DNA of 42,851 nt from Roseibacillus sp. (GTDB lineage Bacteria; Verrucomicrobiota; Verrucomicrobiia; Verrucomicrobiales; Akkermansiaceae). The stretch covers positions 1 through 42,851 of the forward strand of contig JAPKFB010000042.1 of the NCBI GenBank assembly GCA_028821775.1. The letters run 5' to 3'. The stretch's first letter is position 1. Every line of letters starts with the position of its first letter. Position numbers and translations under genes: made by a program. This document shows positions 28,198-36,556 of the stretch, one piece after another. Below the pieces are notes generated by a model. That model was not told the origin of the DNA. It worked only from the letters and a program-made list of their open reading frames with translations, and ran no database searches.

Positions 28198-28222
28198 GCG
28201 GCAAATGAGCAGAGGAAGGGCG

Positions 28223-28253
28223 TTGCAATTTTTTCTTCCGGTTCGAGCATAAT
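28223..28253 (+). promoter_or_regulatory. candidate promoter of the mreB operon
   Basis: TTGCAA (28223-28228), a 19 bp spacer with a T-run, and CATAAT (28248-28253) about 75 bp before the mreB ATG. The hexamers fit well, but the spacer is longer than ideal. Confidence 0.35.
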
Positions 28254-28329
28254 GGATGGAGGGAAAACTTGCACCTCCCGGCTCCGGAGCTAAAAACACT
28301 TCAGCTTCCCAAATTATCACACTTCACGA

Positions 28330-29355
28330 ATGTTCGCGAAATTCTTCGGCATGCTCTCCCAGGACCTCGGAATCGACCTTGGGACTGCAAACACATTGAT
28401 CTACATCAAGGATCAGGGGATCGTCTTGCGGGAGCCCTCGGTTGTTGCCGTCAAGGCGGGAACCAACGAGGTGGTGGCGGTCGGGGATGATGCCAAACGC
28501 ATGCTCGGACGCACCCCGGGAAACATTGTCGCAATTCGCCCGCTCAAGGATGGTGTGATTGCGGATTTTGAAGTGACCGAAGCGATGCTCCGACATTTCA
28601 TCCGCAAGGTCAGCCACAAGAAGCGCTCCCATCCGAGAGTGGTGATCGCGATTCCCTCCGGGATCACGGAAGTGGAGCGACGCGCTGTCAAGGAGTCCGC
28701 CGAGCAAGCAGGCGCGCGCGAAGTGTTTCTCATCGAAGAGCCCATGGCCGCCGCAATTGGGGTTGGCCTCCCGGTGCAGGATGCCTCGGGCAATATGATC
28801 GTCGATATTGGTGGCGGCACGACGGAGGTCGCCTTGATATCGCTGGCGGGCATCGTCTACTCGCGCAGTGTGCGCACCGCCGGCGACGAGCTTGATGAGG
28901 CGTGTATTCAATACATGAAGCGGGCCTACAGCCTCATGATTGGTGAGCGCACAGCCGAGGACATCAAGATTCGTATTGGTTCGGCGGCCGCGCTGCCGAA
29001 GGAAACCAGCATGGAGGTGAAAGGGCGCGATCTCGTCTCGGGACTACCGAAGACCATCACAGTTACTTCACCAGAAATACGCGAAGCGATGGGTGAACCT
29101 TTGTCGACCATTGTCGATGCGGTGCGCACCACCTTGGAGCGTTGCCCTCCGGAACTCGCGGCCGACCTGGTCGATCGTGGTCTGGTCCTGGCTGGCGGTG
29201 GCGCGCTCCTGCGTGGACTCGATAAGCTTCTGCGGGAGGAGACCGGATTGCCGGTGCATATCGCGGAGGACCCCTTGAGCGCCGTGGCAGAGGGAACTGG
29301 TAAGGTCCTCAACGAGATCTCCTTCCTGCGTAAGTTAACGAGCTCGGAACTCTAA
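28330..29355 (+). CDS. mreB: rod-shape-determining actin homologue MreB
   Basis: MreB polymerises under the inner membrane and directs elongasome movement. The actin-fold motifs are clear: [20 protein letters not shown] (phosphate 1), [34 protein letters not shown] (phosphate 2), and [15 protein letters not shown] (adenosine). The 341-residue length is standard. The ATG at 28330 gives a hydrophobic N-terminus (MFAKFFGML) that fits the membrane-binding amphipathic start of MreB. It heads the run mreB-mreC-mreD-mrdA-rng. Confidence 0.98.
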   Translation: MFAKFFGMLSQDLGIDLGTANTLIYIKDQGIVLREPSVVAVKAGTNEVVAVGDDAKRMLGRTPGNIVAIRPLKDGVIADFEVTEAMLRHFIRKVSHKKRSHPRVVIAIPSGITEVERRAVKESAEQAGAREVFLIEEPMAAAIGVGLPVQDASGNMIVDIGGGTTEVALISLAGIVYSRSVRTAGDELDEACIQYMKRAYSLMIGERTAEDIKIRIGSAAALPKETSMEVKGRDLVSGLPKTITVTSPEIREAMGEPLSTIVDAVRTTLERCPPELAADLVDRGLVLAGGGALLRGLDKLLREETGLPVHIAEDPLSAVAEGTGKVLNEISFLRKLTSSEL

Positions 29356-29392
29356 TCTCGGAGAACGCAGCCCTGCTGGGCGCGGCGTTACC

Positions 29393-30202
29393 ATGAAACC
29401 GCTCAATCTTTTTGCGCTTTTGCTCTTCCTTTGGGGAGTGATCTGGGTGCTTACGCTCAGTGAGCGGAGTGTGCGCAAGATACAGCAAGCTTACTACGGA
29501 ACGACCGCGCCGTTTTTGAAGGGCGGCTCGGCCCTGAAGCTCAAGGCGGAGAGGTTTCTCGACGAGGTGGAAAACTCCAAAGATACCGAGAACCGGCTCA
29601 AGAGCATCGAGGTAGAATTTGTGAAGCTGCGCTCGATCGAGGGCCGGCTTCGGGAGTTGGAGCGCGAGAACAACGAATTCCGCGCGGCCCTGGACTTCAA
29701 GAAGCGGAGCAGTCTCAACGTGATTGCGGCCCGCGTGATCAAACGGCAGCCTTCAACCTGGTGGGAAACCGCCATTCTTGATCGGGGAGAGGAATCAGGG
29801 ATCGGGCTCCAGATTCCGATCATTGCACCGGGAGGATTGGCTGGAAAAATTGACACCGTGTCGAGCGATACCTCGACCATGATTCTCCTCACCGATGAAC
29901 GGTGCCAGGTTTCGGTCCAAGTGGCAGGCACTCCGGAAGTGGGTATCCTGCATGGCTTGCGAGGTCACTATGGCGAAGAACCCCGCCTCCTCCTTCGTCA
30001 CCTGTCACGAGAGGCCGCGATTCGTCCCGGTATGAAAGTGGTGACCACCGGCAAGGGTGGAGTCTTTCCGGAGAACATCCTGGTGGGCACGGTCAAGGCT
30101 TATACGCCGGGAACGCTCGAAGGGAGCGCCTCGGTCGAACCTTCGGTTGACTTCGCAAACCTCAAAGTGGTCTTTGTGATCGCCAACAAGGAGGAAGGAT
30201 AG
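29393..30202 (+). CDS. mreC: rod-shape-determining protein MreC
   Basis: MreC is a bitopic inner-membrane protein that links cytoplasmic MreB to periplasmic peptidoglycan enzymes. The 269-residue product has one N-terminal membrane helix (FALLLFLWGVIWVLTLS). A coiled coil of about 55 residues (KLKAERFLDEVENSKDTENR) is followed by the beta-barrel domain starting near VIAARVIKRQPSTWWETAIL and containing the conserved VTTGKGGVFPENILVGTV. It lies 37 bp after mreB and 4 bp before mreD. Confidence 0.95.
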   Translation: MKPLNLFALLLFLWGVIWVLTLSERSVRKIQQAYYGTTAPFLKGGSALKLKAERFLDEVENSKDTENRLKSIEVEFVKLRSIEGRLRELERENNEFRAALDFKKRSSLNVIAARVIKRQPSTWWETAILDRGEESGIGLQIPIIAPGGLAGKIDTVSSDTSTMILLTDERCQVSVQVAGTPEVGILHGLRGHYGEEPRLLLRHLSREAAIRPGMKVVTTGKGGVFPENILVGTVKAYTPGTLEGSASVEPSVDFANLKVVFVIANKEEG

Positions 30203-30206
30203 GTCC

Positions 30207-30806
30207 GTGCTCTGGTATCACGTCAGCCTGGTCCTGCTGGTGATCGCGTCCACCATCCTGCAGCAATTTTCCCCAGCCTTCGAAGGGCTTCACGAAGCGC
30301 GGATCCTGGTGGTCCCGCTGGTCTTTCTCTGCGCCGCGGTGACGGTGAATGTGGGGCCCATGCTCCTGCTGGCTTTCGTGTGCGGGTTTCTCTGGGACAC
30401 GCAACACATCCTCAGTCATCACGAAACGAATCAGAAAATGTTGCAGGTTTATGTCGATTCGCAGGCCGACGTGCGCTTCGGCTACTCAATCATTCTCTAT
30501 GCGATGATGGGATTCATCATGCAGGGTATCCAACCACTCTTTCGGGAAGGGAAATGGCACGTCTCCGCGCTCCTCTCCGGGGTGGCAATCTTCCTCTATC
30601 TTTTTGTGGAATACATGTTCATTACCTTCATTCGTGGAGAGCTGATCCTGACTCGTGCGCTCTTCCTGAAGATCAGCTTCACCTCACTCTTGACCATGTT
30701 TCTCTGTCCGCCTGTCTTTTGGGTTCTCTTTCGCTTAGCGGATCTCTTCCATCATACAATTGACTACGAAGGATTGAAAACCGACCGAAGAGGTTTTGTA
30801 GATTAA
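30207..30806 (+). CDS. mreD: MreD-like membrane protein of the rod complex
   Basis: A 199-residue protein with about five hydrophobic helices (for example LVLLVIASTILQQF and AILVGF-like segments; ILYAMMGFIMQGI and LYLFVEYMFITFI are clear). MreD sequences are weakly conserved, so the identification rests on size, hydrophobicity and position between mreC and the class B penicillin-binding protein. GTG 30207 lies 8 bp after a good GAGGAAGG Shine-Dalgarno at 30191-30198, inside the end of mreC. Confidence 0.8.
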   Translation: MLWYHVSLVLLVIASTILQQFSPAFEGLHEARILVVPLVFLCAAVTVNVGPMLLLAFVCGFLWDTQHILSHHETNQKMLQVYVDSQADVRFGYSIILYAMMGFIMQGIQPLFREGKWHVSALLSGVAIFLYLFVEYMFITFIRGELILTRALFLKISFTSLLTMFLCPPVFWVLFRLADLFHHTIDYEGLKTDRRGFVD

Positions 30807-30828
30807 AGCTTACTCCTTCACCTTTTTC

Positions 30829-32982
30829 ATGGAACCACGCTTTCGCTTCAGGCTTTACTTGCTCACCGCCATCATTCTAGTCGGAGTCGGCATACTCTTG
30901 ACACGTCTCTACCGGTACCAGATCGAGGATCAGGAATACTACCGCAAACTCATTCCGGGCGAGACCTCCATCACGATTCGCGATCCTGGAATCCGTGGCA
31001 CAATCGTTGATCGGAACGGCGAACTGCTCGCCAAGAATGTCCGCAACTACGAGCTCGTTTTGAATTTGGAGGAGATTCACAACGATTGGGAACGACAGCA
31101 CATGAAGCAACGTCCTGGGCAGCGGAAGATTGGCATGACTGTTCCCACCGCAAAGCGCAGTCGCGAAATCGTGAGAATTGTAAAGGACGCGATTGTTCCG
31201 CGTCTGAAGAAGCATGGCATTGAAGTCAACTATAGCTCTGAGGCGCTGCAGACCCACTACGTCACTCATGGCGGTCTCGTTCCCTTCACCTTTCCGGTCG
31301 ATCTGACCTACGAGCATTTTGCCCGGTTGGCGGAACACAATCTGGAAATGGCTGGGGTCTACGTGACGGTGCGCCCGCGCCGCGAGTATCCCTACGGCAC
31401 GCTCGCCTGTCACATTCTGGGCTACCTCAAGCAATGGGAGAAAGGTGATATTCCTGATTCGACCCGCGAGGAGTACGATCACTATCTTGGCGATGCCGAA
31501 GGCGCGGCGGGGGTCGAGGTCACCATGGATCAATACCTCCAAGGGGCGCCTGGACGTCGAGTGCTGCGCAAGAACGAGAAGGGGCGCATCCTTGGAGAAG
31601 AATTGGATAAGCGCGTTCCGCCCGATCAGGGGAACCAAGTTGTGCTGACGATCGACGCGCGGGTACAATATCTGGTCGAGAATATCCTGCGTCGCGACAA
31701 CGTGGGCCGTGCAGCAGCAGTCGTGATCGAGGTCAACACGGGGGAAGTCATCGCGATGGCTTCAGTCCCGAACTACAATCCGAATGAGTTCATTCCAAGC
31801 ATCAGCCGTAGCAAGTGGAAGGATTACCGAACAAACAAGGCCAAGCCCCTGATCAACCGCTCAATTTCCAGCTTCACTCCTGGTTCCACCTACAAGCTCC
31901 CGACCGCAGTAGCGGGTTGCATGCACGGAATGACGAGCTTCAACCACCGCTGCATTGGACGTCTGAGTTTTGGGAGCAAAGGGAGGCTCAAGATCGCCTG
32001 TTGGAAAACAGTCGGTCATGGCAGCCTGATTTTATCGACGGCCATTCAACGATCGTGCAATCCGTATTTCATGCAGTTGGCAAACGAGCTGGGGACCCAG
32101 AAAATGACGGACACCTTCCGCATGTTGAATCTCGGCCGTCCGACAGGAATCAGCCTTCCGGCCGAGGACCAGGGTATCGTGCCCGGAAGTGCCTGGTGGC
32201 GTCGCGTCTATCGTCCTGGACAGCGCATGACCCCTGCCCGGCTGGCAATGCTGGCAATCGGGCAGGATGACTCAGAAGCGACTCCCTTGCAAATGGCGGC
32301 AATGGTCGCCTGCATTGCCAATGGAGGCGAATACTATCGCCCCCGAATCATCAAGCGGGTGGTCGATCCCAAAAAGGGTGTGGTCCTCAGTGACATTCCC
32401 GAATTGAAGGTCGATCTGCTCACCAAGGGGATGAACGCAGCCCAGTTGGAGGAGGTGCGCTACGGGATGTGGAAAGCCGCCAACAAGGTCGGAGGGACTG
32501 CTCGCCGCGCCTCCCTGGAAAATATCGAGGTCGGAGCCAAGACTGGAACCGCGCAAACGACCGATTTTGGACGCAAATCCCATAATGCCTGGACTGTGGC
32601 CTTTGCACCCTACGAGGAGCCGAAGTATGCCGTCGCGGTGGTGGTCCAAAATGGCAAATCGGGCGGAAAAGTGGCGGGGCCGCTTGTTCACTTAATCTTT
32701 CGAGGCCTTTTTGCGGCCGACAGCGGACACCCACTTCCCTTGAATCGTATGGGCGAAGTGCCGGGGAACTTCGATCCAATTGAAGAAACGAGTCCCCTCG
32801 AAGGCGATCTTCTTTCTCTCGCTATTGACGAAGAGGGCGAAACAGGCGAGGAAGCGTCGGATGCTCAGTCCTCGGATGCGCCGGTCAAAGTAAAGCCGCG
32901 CACCCTTCTATTGCCATCCATCACGCCCGACGCAGATACGGGAACTTCTACCAATCCGGGAAGCCGGCCGCCGAATCGCTAA
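30829..32982 (+). CDS. mrdA: penicillin-binding protein 2 (peptidoglycan transpeptidase)
   Basis: MrdA is the class B transpeptidase that cross-links peptidoglycan during rod elongation, together with RodA. One N-terminal membrane helix (LYLLTAIILVGVGILL) is followed by the dimerisation domain with the IRDPGIRGTIVDRNGELLA box. The transpeptidase domain carries S353-TY-K356, S409-C-N411 and K571-T-G573. At 717 residues it is longer than many homologues. The extra length is a Glu/Asp/Ser-rich, Pro-containing tail after about residue 640, which looks disordered. It lies 22 bp after mreD. The matching glycosyltransferase gene rodA is at 37861-39036 on the other strand. Confidence 0.96.
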   Translation: MEPRFRFRLYLLTAIILVGVGILLTRLYRYQIEDQEYYRKLIPGETSITIRDPGIRGTIVDRNGELLAKNVRNYELVLNLEEIHNDWERQHMKQRPGQRKIGMTVPTAKRSREIVRIVKDAIVPRLKKHGIEVNYSSEALQTHYVTHGGLVPFTFPVDLTYEHFARLAEHNLEMAGVYVTVRPRREYPYGTLACHILGYLKQWEKGDIPDSTREEYDHYLGDAEGAAGVEVTMDQYLQGAPGRRVLRKNEKGRILGEELDKRVPPDQGNQVVLTIDARVQYLVENILRRDNVGRAAAVVIEVNTGEVIAMASVPNYNPNEFIPSISRSKWKDYRTNKAKPLINRSISSFTPGSTYKLPTAVAGCMHGMTSFNHRCIGRLSFGSKGRLKIACWKTVGHGSLILSTAIQRSCNPYFMQLANELGTQKMTDTFRMLNLGRPTGISLPAEDQGIVPGSAWWRRVYRPGQRMTPARLAMLAIGQDDSEATPLQMAAMVACIANGGEYYRPRIIKRVVDPKKGVVLSDIPELKVDLLTKGMNAAQLEEVRYGMWKAANKVGGTARRASLENIEVGAKTGTAQTTDFGRKSHNAWTVAFAPYEEPKYAVAVVVQNGKSGGKVAGPLVHLIFRGLFAADSGHPLPLNRMGEVPGNFDPIEETSPLEGDLLSLAIDEEGETGEEASDAQSSDAPVKVKPRTLLLPSITPDADTGTSTNPGSRPPNR

Positions 32983-33035
32983 CAGAACGGATTCAGGGCC
33001 CCTCTCCCGGCTCAAACACGCAATGCCTTTCAACC

Positions 33036-34631
33036 ATGCTGAACAAAATCAAGCGGGCCCTCCGCATCGGTAAAATCGATGCACGGCAGGGCAACACAAT
33101 TGTCATCAATTCTGAGAAACTGGAGCGTCGAGTCGCGCTTTTAGAAGACGGAATCCTCGAAGAATACGAAGTCGAACGTGAAGGCGATGTCAACATCGTC
33201 GGAAGCGTCTTCAAGGGCCGGATCAAAAACATCGAACCGGGCCTGAAGGCCATGTTCGTGGACATCGGCATGGACAAAAATGCCTTTCTCCACTTCTGGG
33301 ATGCCATCCCAGCTGCTCTCGACAACAGCCTGGAGGAGATCCATCGCCAAGGCCGCCCCAAGAAGAAGAAGGCGCGTCCAAAAAAGATCACCTCCCAGGA
33401 GATTCCCAGACTCTATCCGGTGGGATCAGAGATTGTAATCCAGGTCTCCAAGGGGCCGATCGGGAACAAGGGGCCCCGGGTGACCACAAATGTCTCGCTA
33501 CCCGGTCGTTATCTGGTCCTCACCCCCTTCTCTGATCAGTTCGGGATTTCGCGCAAGATCGAAGATCCCGAGGAACGCACCCGCCTGCGCCGGATCATGC
33601 AGCGGATGGCGGTGCCGGAAGGCATGGGCATCATCATGCGTACTGTGGCCACTGGTAAGCGCGCCCGACACTTCGTCCGAGACCTCGCCATGTTGTTGGA
33701 ACAGTGGGATGAGGTTGAAGAGATCCGCGACAATCATCCGGCTCCCGTCTGCATTTTCCAGGAACCAGATCTCATCGAACGGACTGCACGCGACTTTCTC
33801 GCCGAGGAGATTGATCAGGTTCTCTGCGACGATCCGGAGACCATGGAGGAGATCAAGGTCATCGCGGAGAAGATCTCCCGCCGGGCAAAACGCCGCGTTC
33901 ATCACCTTCAGACGCAGGAGCCGATTTTTGATCAGCTCGGAGTTCAGAAGCAAATCGACGAAGCATTTTTGCGTCAGGTCTGGCTCCCCTGCGGGGGCTA
34001 TATCGTGATTGACGAAACCGAGGCCTTGATCTCAATCGACGTCAACACCGGGCGTAACCGAGGATCCAGGGACGTCGACAAAATGATCACTGAGACCAAT
34101 GTCGAAGCTGCTTGCGAAACTGCCCGGCAGCTACGCCTTCGCAACATCGGCGGTTTGGTGGTGGTTGACTTCATTGACATGCGCCACCGGCGTGACCAAC
34201 AGGCTGTGTACCGGGCGATGAAGGAGCGTCTCCGTCGTGATCGTGCCAAGACGCAGGTTTTGCAGATTTCTGCGGTGGGTCTGATGGAAATGACGCGCCA
34301 GCGCCTGAACGAAAGTCTCCGCGATACCCTTCTGGAGCCCTGCTCGTACTGCGCTGGACGTGGCAAGGTAAAGACCGTGATGACGATGAGCGTCGAAATT
34401 CAACGCGTGCTCAACAGTGTCATCGGAAAACATCGCGACGAAGTGGGCGATGTGATTGTGGTGGTGAATCCCGATGTTCTCAATCGTTTCAAAAGCGAAG
34501 ATGCCAACATTCTCATGGACCTCGAACGGAGTCACACCGGCCGTCTGATTTTCCGCGGCGATCCGAGTCTCCACCGCGAGCGTTACGGCATCATCGACGC
34601 CCAGACTGAGAAGCCCCTGGCACAGGGATAA
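33036..34631 (+). CDS. rng: ribonuclease G/E family endoribonuclease
   Basis: RNase G cuts single-stranded RNA in rRNA maturation and mRNA turnover. The 531-residue product has an N-terminal S1 domain (GDVNIVGSVFKGRIKNIEPG), interrupted by a Lys-rich insert (KKKKARPKK). The catalytic aspartate is in LISIDVNTGRN, FIDMRHRRDQ follows, and the zinc-link motif EPCSYCAGRGK lies near the end. The length matches RNase G rather than the longer RNase E. It follows mrdA by 53 bp, as in the E. coli arrangement where the RNase G gene lies downstream of mreBCD. Confidence 0.95.
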   Translation: MLNKIKRALRIGKIDARQGNTIVINSEKLERRVALLEDGILEEYEVEREGDVNIVGSVFKGRIKNIEPGLKAMFVDIGMDKNAFLHFWDAIPAALDNSLEEIHRQGRPKKKKARPKKITSQEIPRLYPVGSEIVIQVSKGPIGNKGPRVTTNVSLPGRYLVLTPFSDQFGISRKIEDPEERTRLRRIMQRMAVPEGMGIIMRTVATGKRARHFVRDLAMLLEQWDEVEEIRDNHPAPVCIFQEPDLIERTARDFLAEEIDQVLCDDPETMEEIKVIAEKISRRAKRRVHHLQTQEPIFDQLGVQKQIDEAFLRQVWLPCGGYIVIDETEALISIDVNTGRNRGSRDVDKMITETNVEAACETARQLRLRNIGGLVVVDFIDMRHRRDQQAVYRAMKERLRRDRAKTQVLQISAVGLMEMTRQRLNESLRDTLLEPCSYCAGRGKVKTVMTMSVEIQRVLNSVIGKHRDEVGDVIVVVNPDVLNRFKSEDANILMDLERSHTGRLIFRGDPSLHRERYGIIDAQTEKPLAQG

Positions 34632-34637
34632 GGTTGA

Positions 34638-34699
34638 CCTCCGGCACGGAGTCTCTCCACAGCGGCTCATGTTGTGGAGAGCGCCGAAGGATCCGGAGG
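34638..34699 (+). terminator. nested stem-loop between convergent rng and trpD
   Basis: CTCTCCACA (34653-34661) pairs with TGTGGAGAG (34673-34681) in a perfect 9 bp stem. An outer 7 bp pairing, CCTCCGG (34638-34644) with CCGGAGG (34693-34699), encloses it. No T-run follows. It starts 7 bp after the rng stop, so ending or protecting the long mre-rng transcript is the simplest reading. Confidence 0.5.
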
Positions 34700-34789
34700 G
34701 AGGCCATCGGCGTTGGTTTAAGCTCCGAGTTCGGTCGAGCCTTCCAGAGTTTTCCTCGCCATTCGATTCAGTCTGCGGCTCGCGAGGGC

Positions 34790-35833
34790 CTACTTCGCGA
34801 CTTCCTGCAAGAGCCGTAGGCGCACCATGGCGGCGCCTGACTTGATCAATTCCCGGGCCTGATCGATGCCCGCACCGAGATCATCGACTAATCCTGCACA
34901 GGCCAAACCAGCGCCTGCATTCATGAGGACGAGATCAAGCTTGGGGCCGGTCTCGCTCCCATCGAGAATGTTGGTGAGGATGAGCGCATTTTCAGTCGCG
35001 TCGCCCCCTTGCAAATCTTCGACCTCTGCCTGTGCGATCGAGAAATCACATGGGTTGATCTCCTCATCGACAGGATCTTCCATTGTGCCCGACTTGCAAA
35101 TGCGGGTGGGTCCCATGGTGCTGATTTCATCGACGGATCGACCATCACTGGTGGTGCCATGCACAGCCCACGCCGACTCCCGGCCCAGGCGTTGCAGGAT
35201 ATCCGAGTAAACCGGCGGGAGCTCAGGTTGAAAGACGCCCACAAGCTGGCGCTTGGGGCTGGCGGGATTGAGCAGCGGTCCAATGAGATTGAAAATTGTA
35301 CGCGTCCCCTTCGCGGCCAGGAGCTTGCGCACAGGCATAATGGCTTTGAAGGCGGGGTGATAGAGCGGGGCGAAGAGAAACCCGACCCGGGCCCGCTGAA
35401 TGCACTCTCGAAAGCCTTCGGGTGAAAGGTCGAGACGAATGCCGAGTGCTTCGAGGACATCCGCTCCGCCGCTCTTGGAAGTGATCCCACGATTCCCGTG
35501 CTTCAAGACCACTCCGCCACCGGCCGCGATCACAAACATGGCGGTGGTGGAGACGTTGAACAGTTGGAGCTTGTCCCCGCCCGTTCCGCACACATCGATG
35601 GTCGGGCCTTCCAGCGCCGCTTGATCAACCTCGGGATCGATGGCACGGTCCAACAGTGCGGTGACAAAATCGGCGATCTCGGAAGCAGTCTCCCCCTTGG
35701 CCGCCAGCGCTTCGAGAAAGTGGGCCTTCTTGTTCGCGTCGGCAGCTTCATTGAGCAGGAATTTTACGGCCGCATCGATGTGCCGACCATCGAGTTGGCG
35801 ACCTGCCTCTACTTCGGTAATGAGTGCGTCCAT
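34790..35833 (-). CDS. trpD: anthranilate phosphoribosyltransferase
   Basis: TrpD joins anthranilate to phosphoribosyl pyrophosphate in tryptophan synthesis. The PRPP/anthranilate-binding glycine loop is VCGTGGDKLQLFNVSTTAMF. KHGNRGITSKSGGADVLEALG and RTIFNLIGPLLNPASP are further signatures. From ATG 35833 the protein has 347 residues, the family norm; a TTG one codon upstream is less likely. No other trp gene is adjacent, and it stands alone between two stem-loops. Confidence 0.97.
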   Translation of the reverse strand: MDALITEVEAGRQLDGRHIDAAVKFLLNEAADANKKAHFLEALAAKGETASEIADFVTALLDRAIDPEVDQAALEGPTIDVCGTGGDKLQLFNVSTTAMFVIAAGGGVVLKHGNRGITSKSGGADVLEALGIRLDLSPEGFRECIQRARVGFLFAPLYHPAFKAIMPVRKLLAAKGTRTIFNLIGPLLNPASPKRQLVGVFQPELPPVYSDILQRLGRESAWAVHGTTSDGRSVDEISTMGPTRICKSGTMEDPVDEEINPCDFSIAQAEVEDLQGGDATENALILTNILDGSETGPKLDLVLMNAGAGLACAGLVDDLGAGIDQARELIKSGAAMVRLRLLQEVAK

Positions 35834-35856
35834 CAATTAATCCTACGATTTGAAGT

Positions 35857-35890
35857 GTCGGTGAGGTGCTTGCCATCAGCAAGCACCGAC
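35857..35890 (-). terminator. stem-loop terminator of the redoxin gene
   Basis: GGTGCTTGC (35865-35873) pairs perfectly with GCAAGCACC (35879-35887) around a 5-base loop. GTC and GAC (35857-35859, 35888-35890) extend it past a small bulge. It lies 8 bp after the minus-strand stop at 35898 and lacks a long U-run. Confidence 0.55.
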
Positions 35891-35897
35891 TGCAGAT

Positions 35898-36479
35898 TCA
35901 ACCAAAATAGGGAGGCTCATTGCCAGCCTTCCACTTGATGTTGCAGCCGCTGCTGGGATAGGGATCCCCGGGAGGTTCTCCGCCCACGAGAAGGGCCTCG
36001 ATTGCGGAGCGGAGATCGGCCCCGGTGATGGCCTGATCGTTCTTGGGGCGTGAAGAGTCGAATTGTCCAGCATAGAACAGTCGGCCCTCGCCACCAATGA
36101 GGTAGAAATCCGGAGTGCAGGCCGCTGACCAGGCTTTGGCAACCTCCTGGCTTTCGTCGTAGAGATACGGGAAACCCCATCCCGATTCGACTGCGAAAGG
36201 CCCCATCTTGTCGGGATGATCGGCCGGGTAGTTCTCCACCTCGTTGGGCATGATTGCGATGGTTTTGATCCCGTGCCGCTCGATTTCCGCTGCCAGAAGT
36301 CCCACCGCTTCTGCGAGATGGATGACGTATGGGCAGTGATTACAGGCGAAGAGAACCAGGGTGCCCCGCTCTCCTTTCAAACTGTGCAAGCTGTGTGGGT
36401 CTCCACTTGAGTCAGGCAGTTCGAAGGCAGGAGCCAAATCGCCGGGCTTGAGGCTGAAGGTGGATTGAACTTCGGACAT
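35898..36479 (-). CDS. thioredoxin-fold redoxin of the AhpC/TSA-like group
   Basis: A 193-residue thioredoxin-fold protein. It begins with the peroxiredoxin-like LKPGDLAPAFELPDSSGDP, and its redox motif CNHCPYVIHLAEA sits after a beta-strand (GTLVLFA). GWGFPYLYDESQEVAKAW and ACTPDFYLIGGEGRLFYAG follow, the usual layout of thiol-disulfide redoxins of the AhpC/TSA class. Two cysteines in CxxC form suggest thiol-disulfide exchange. ATG 36479 removes a poorly coding N-terminal extension (upstream start at 36536). It is divergent from the selenocysteine candidate gene across 77 bp; whether they share a function is open. Confidence 0.85.
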   Translation of the reverse strand: MSEVQSTFSLKPGDLAPAFELPDSSGDPHSLHSLKGERGTLVLFACNHCPYVIHLAEAVGLLAAEIERHGIKTIAIMPNEVENYPADHPDKMGPFAVESGWGFPYLYDESQEVAKAWSAACTPDFYLIGGEGRLFYAGQFDSSRPKNDQAITGADLRSAIEALLVGGEPPGDPYPSSGCNIKWKAGNEPPYFG

Positions 36480-36556
36480 GTCGGGTCGGGGATAGAATAC
36501 GGAGCGCTTGCGGTGAAGAGAATTCAGGGCAACCATGAAACCAAGTCACGCAGATC

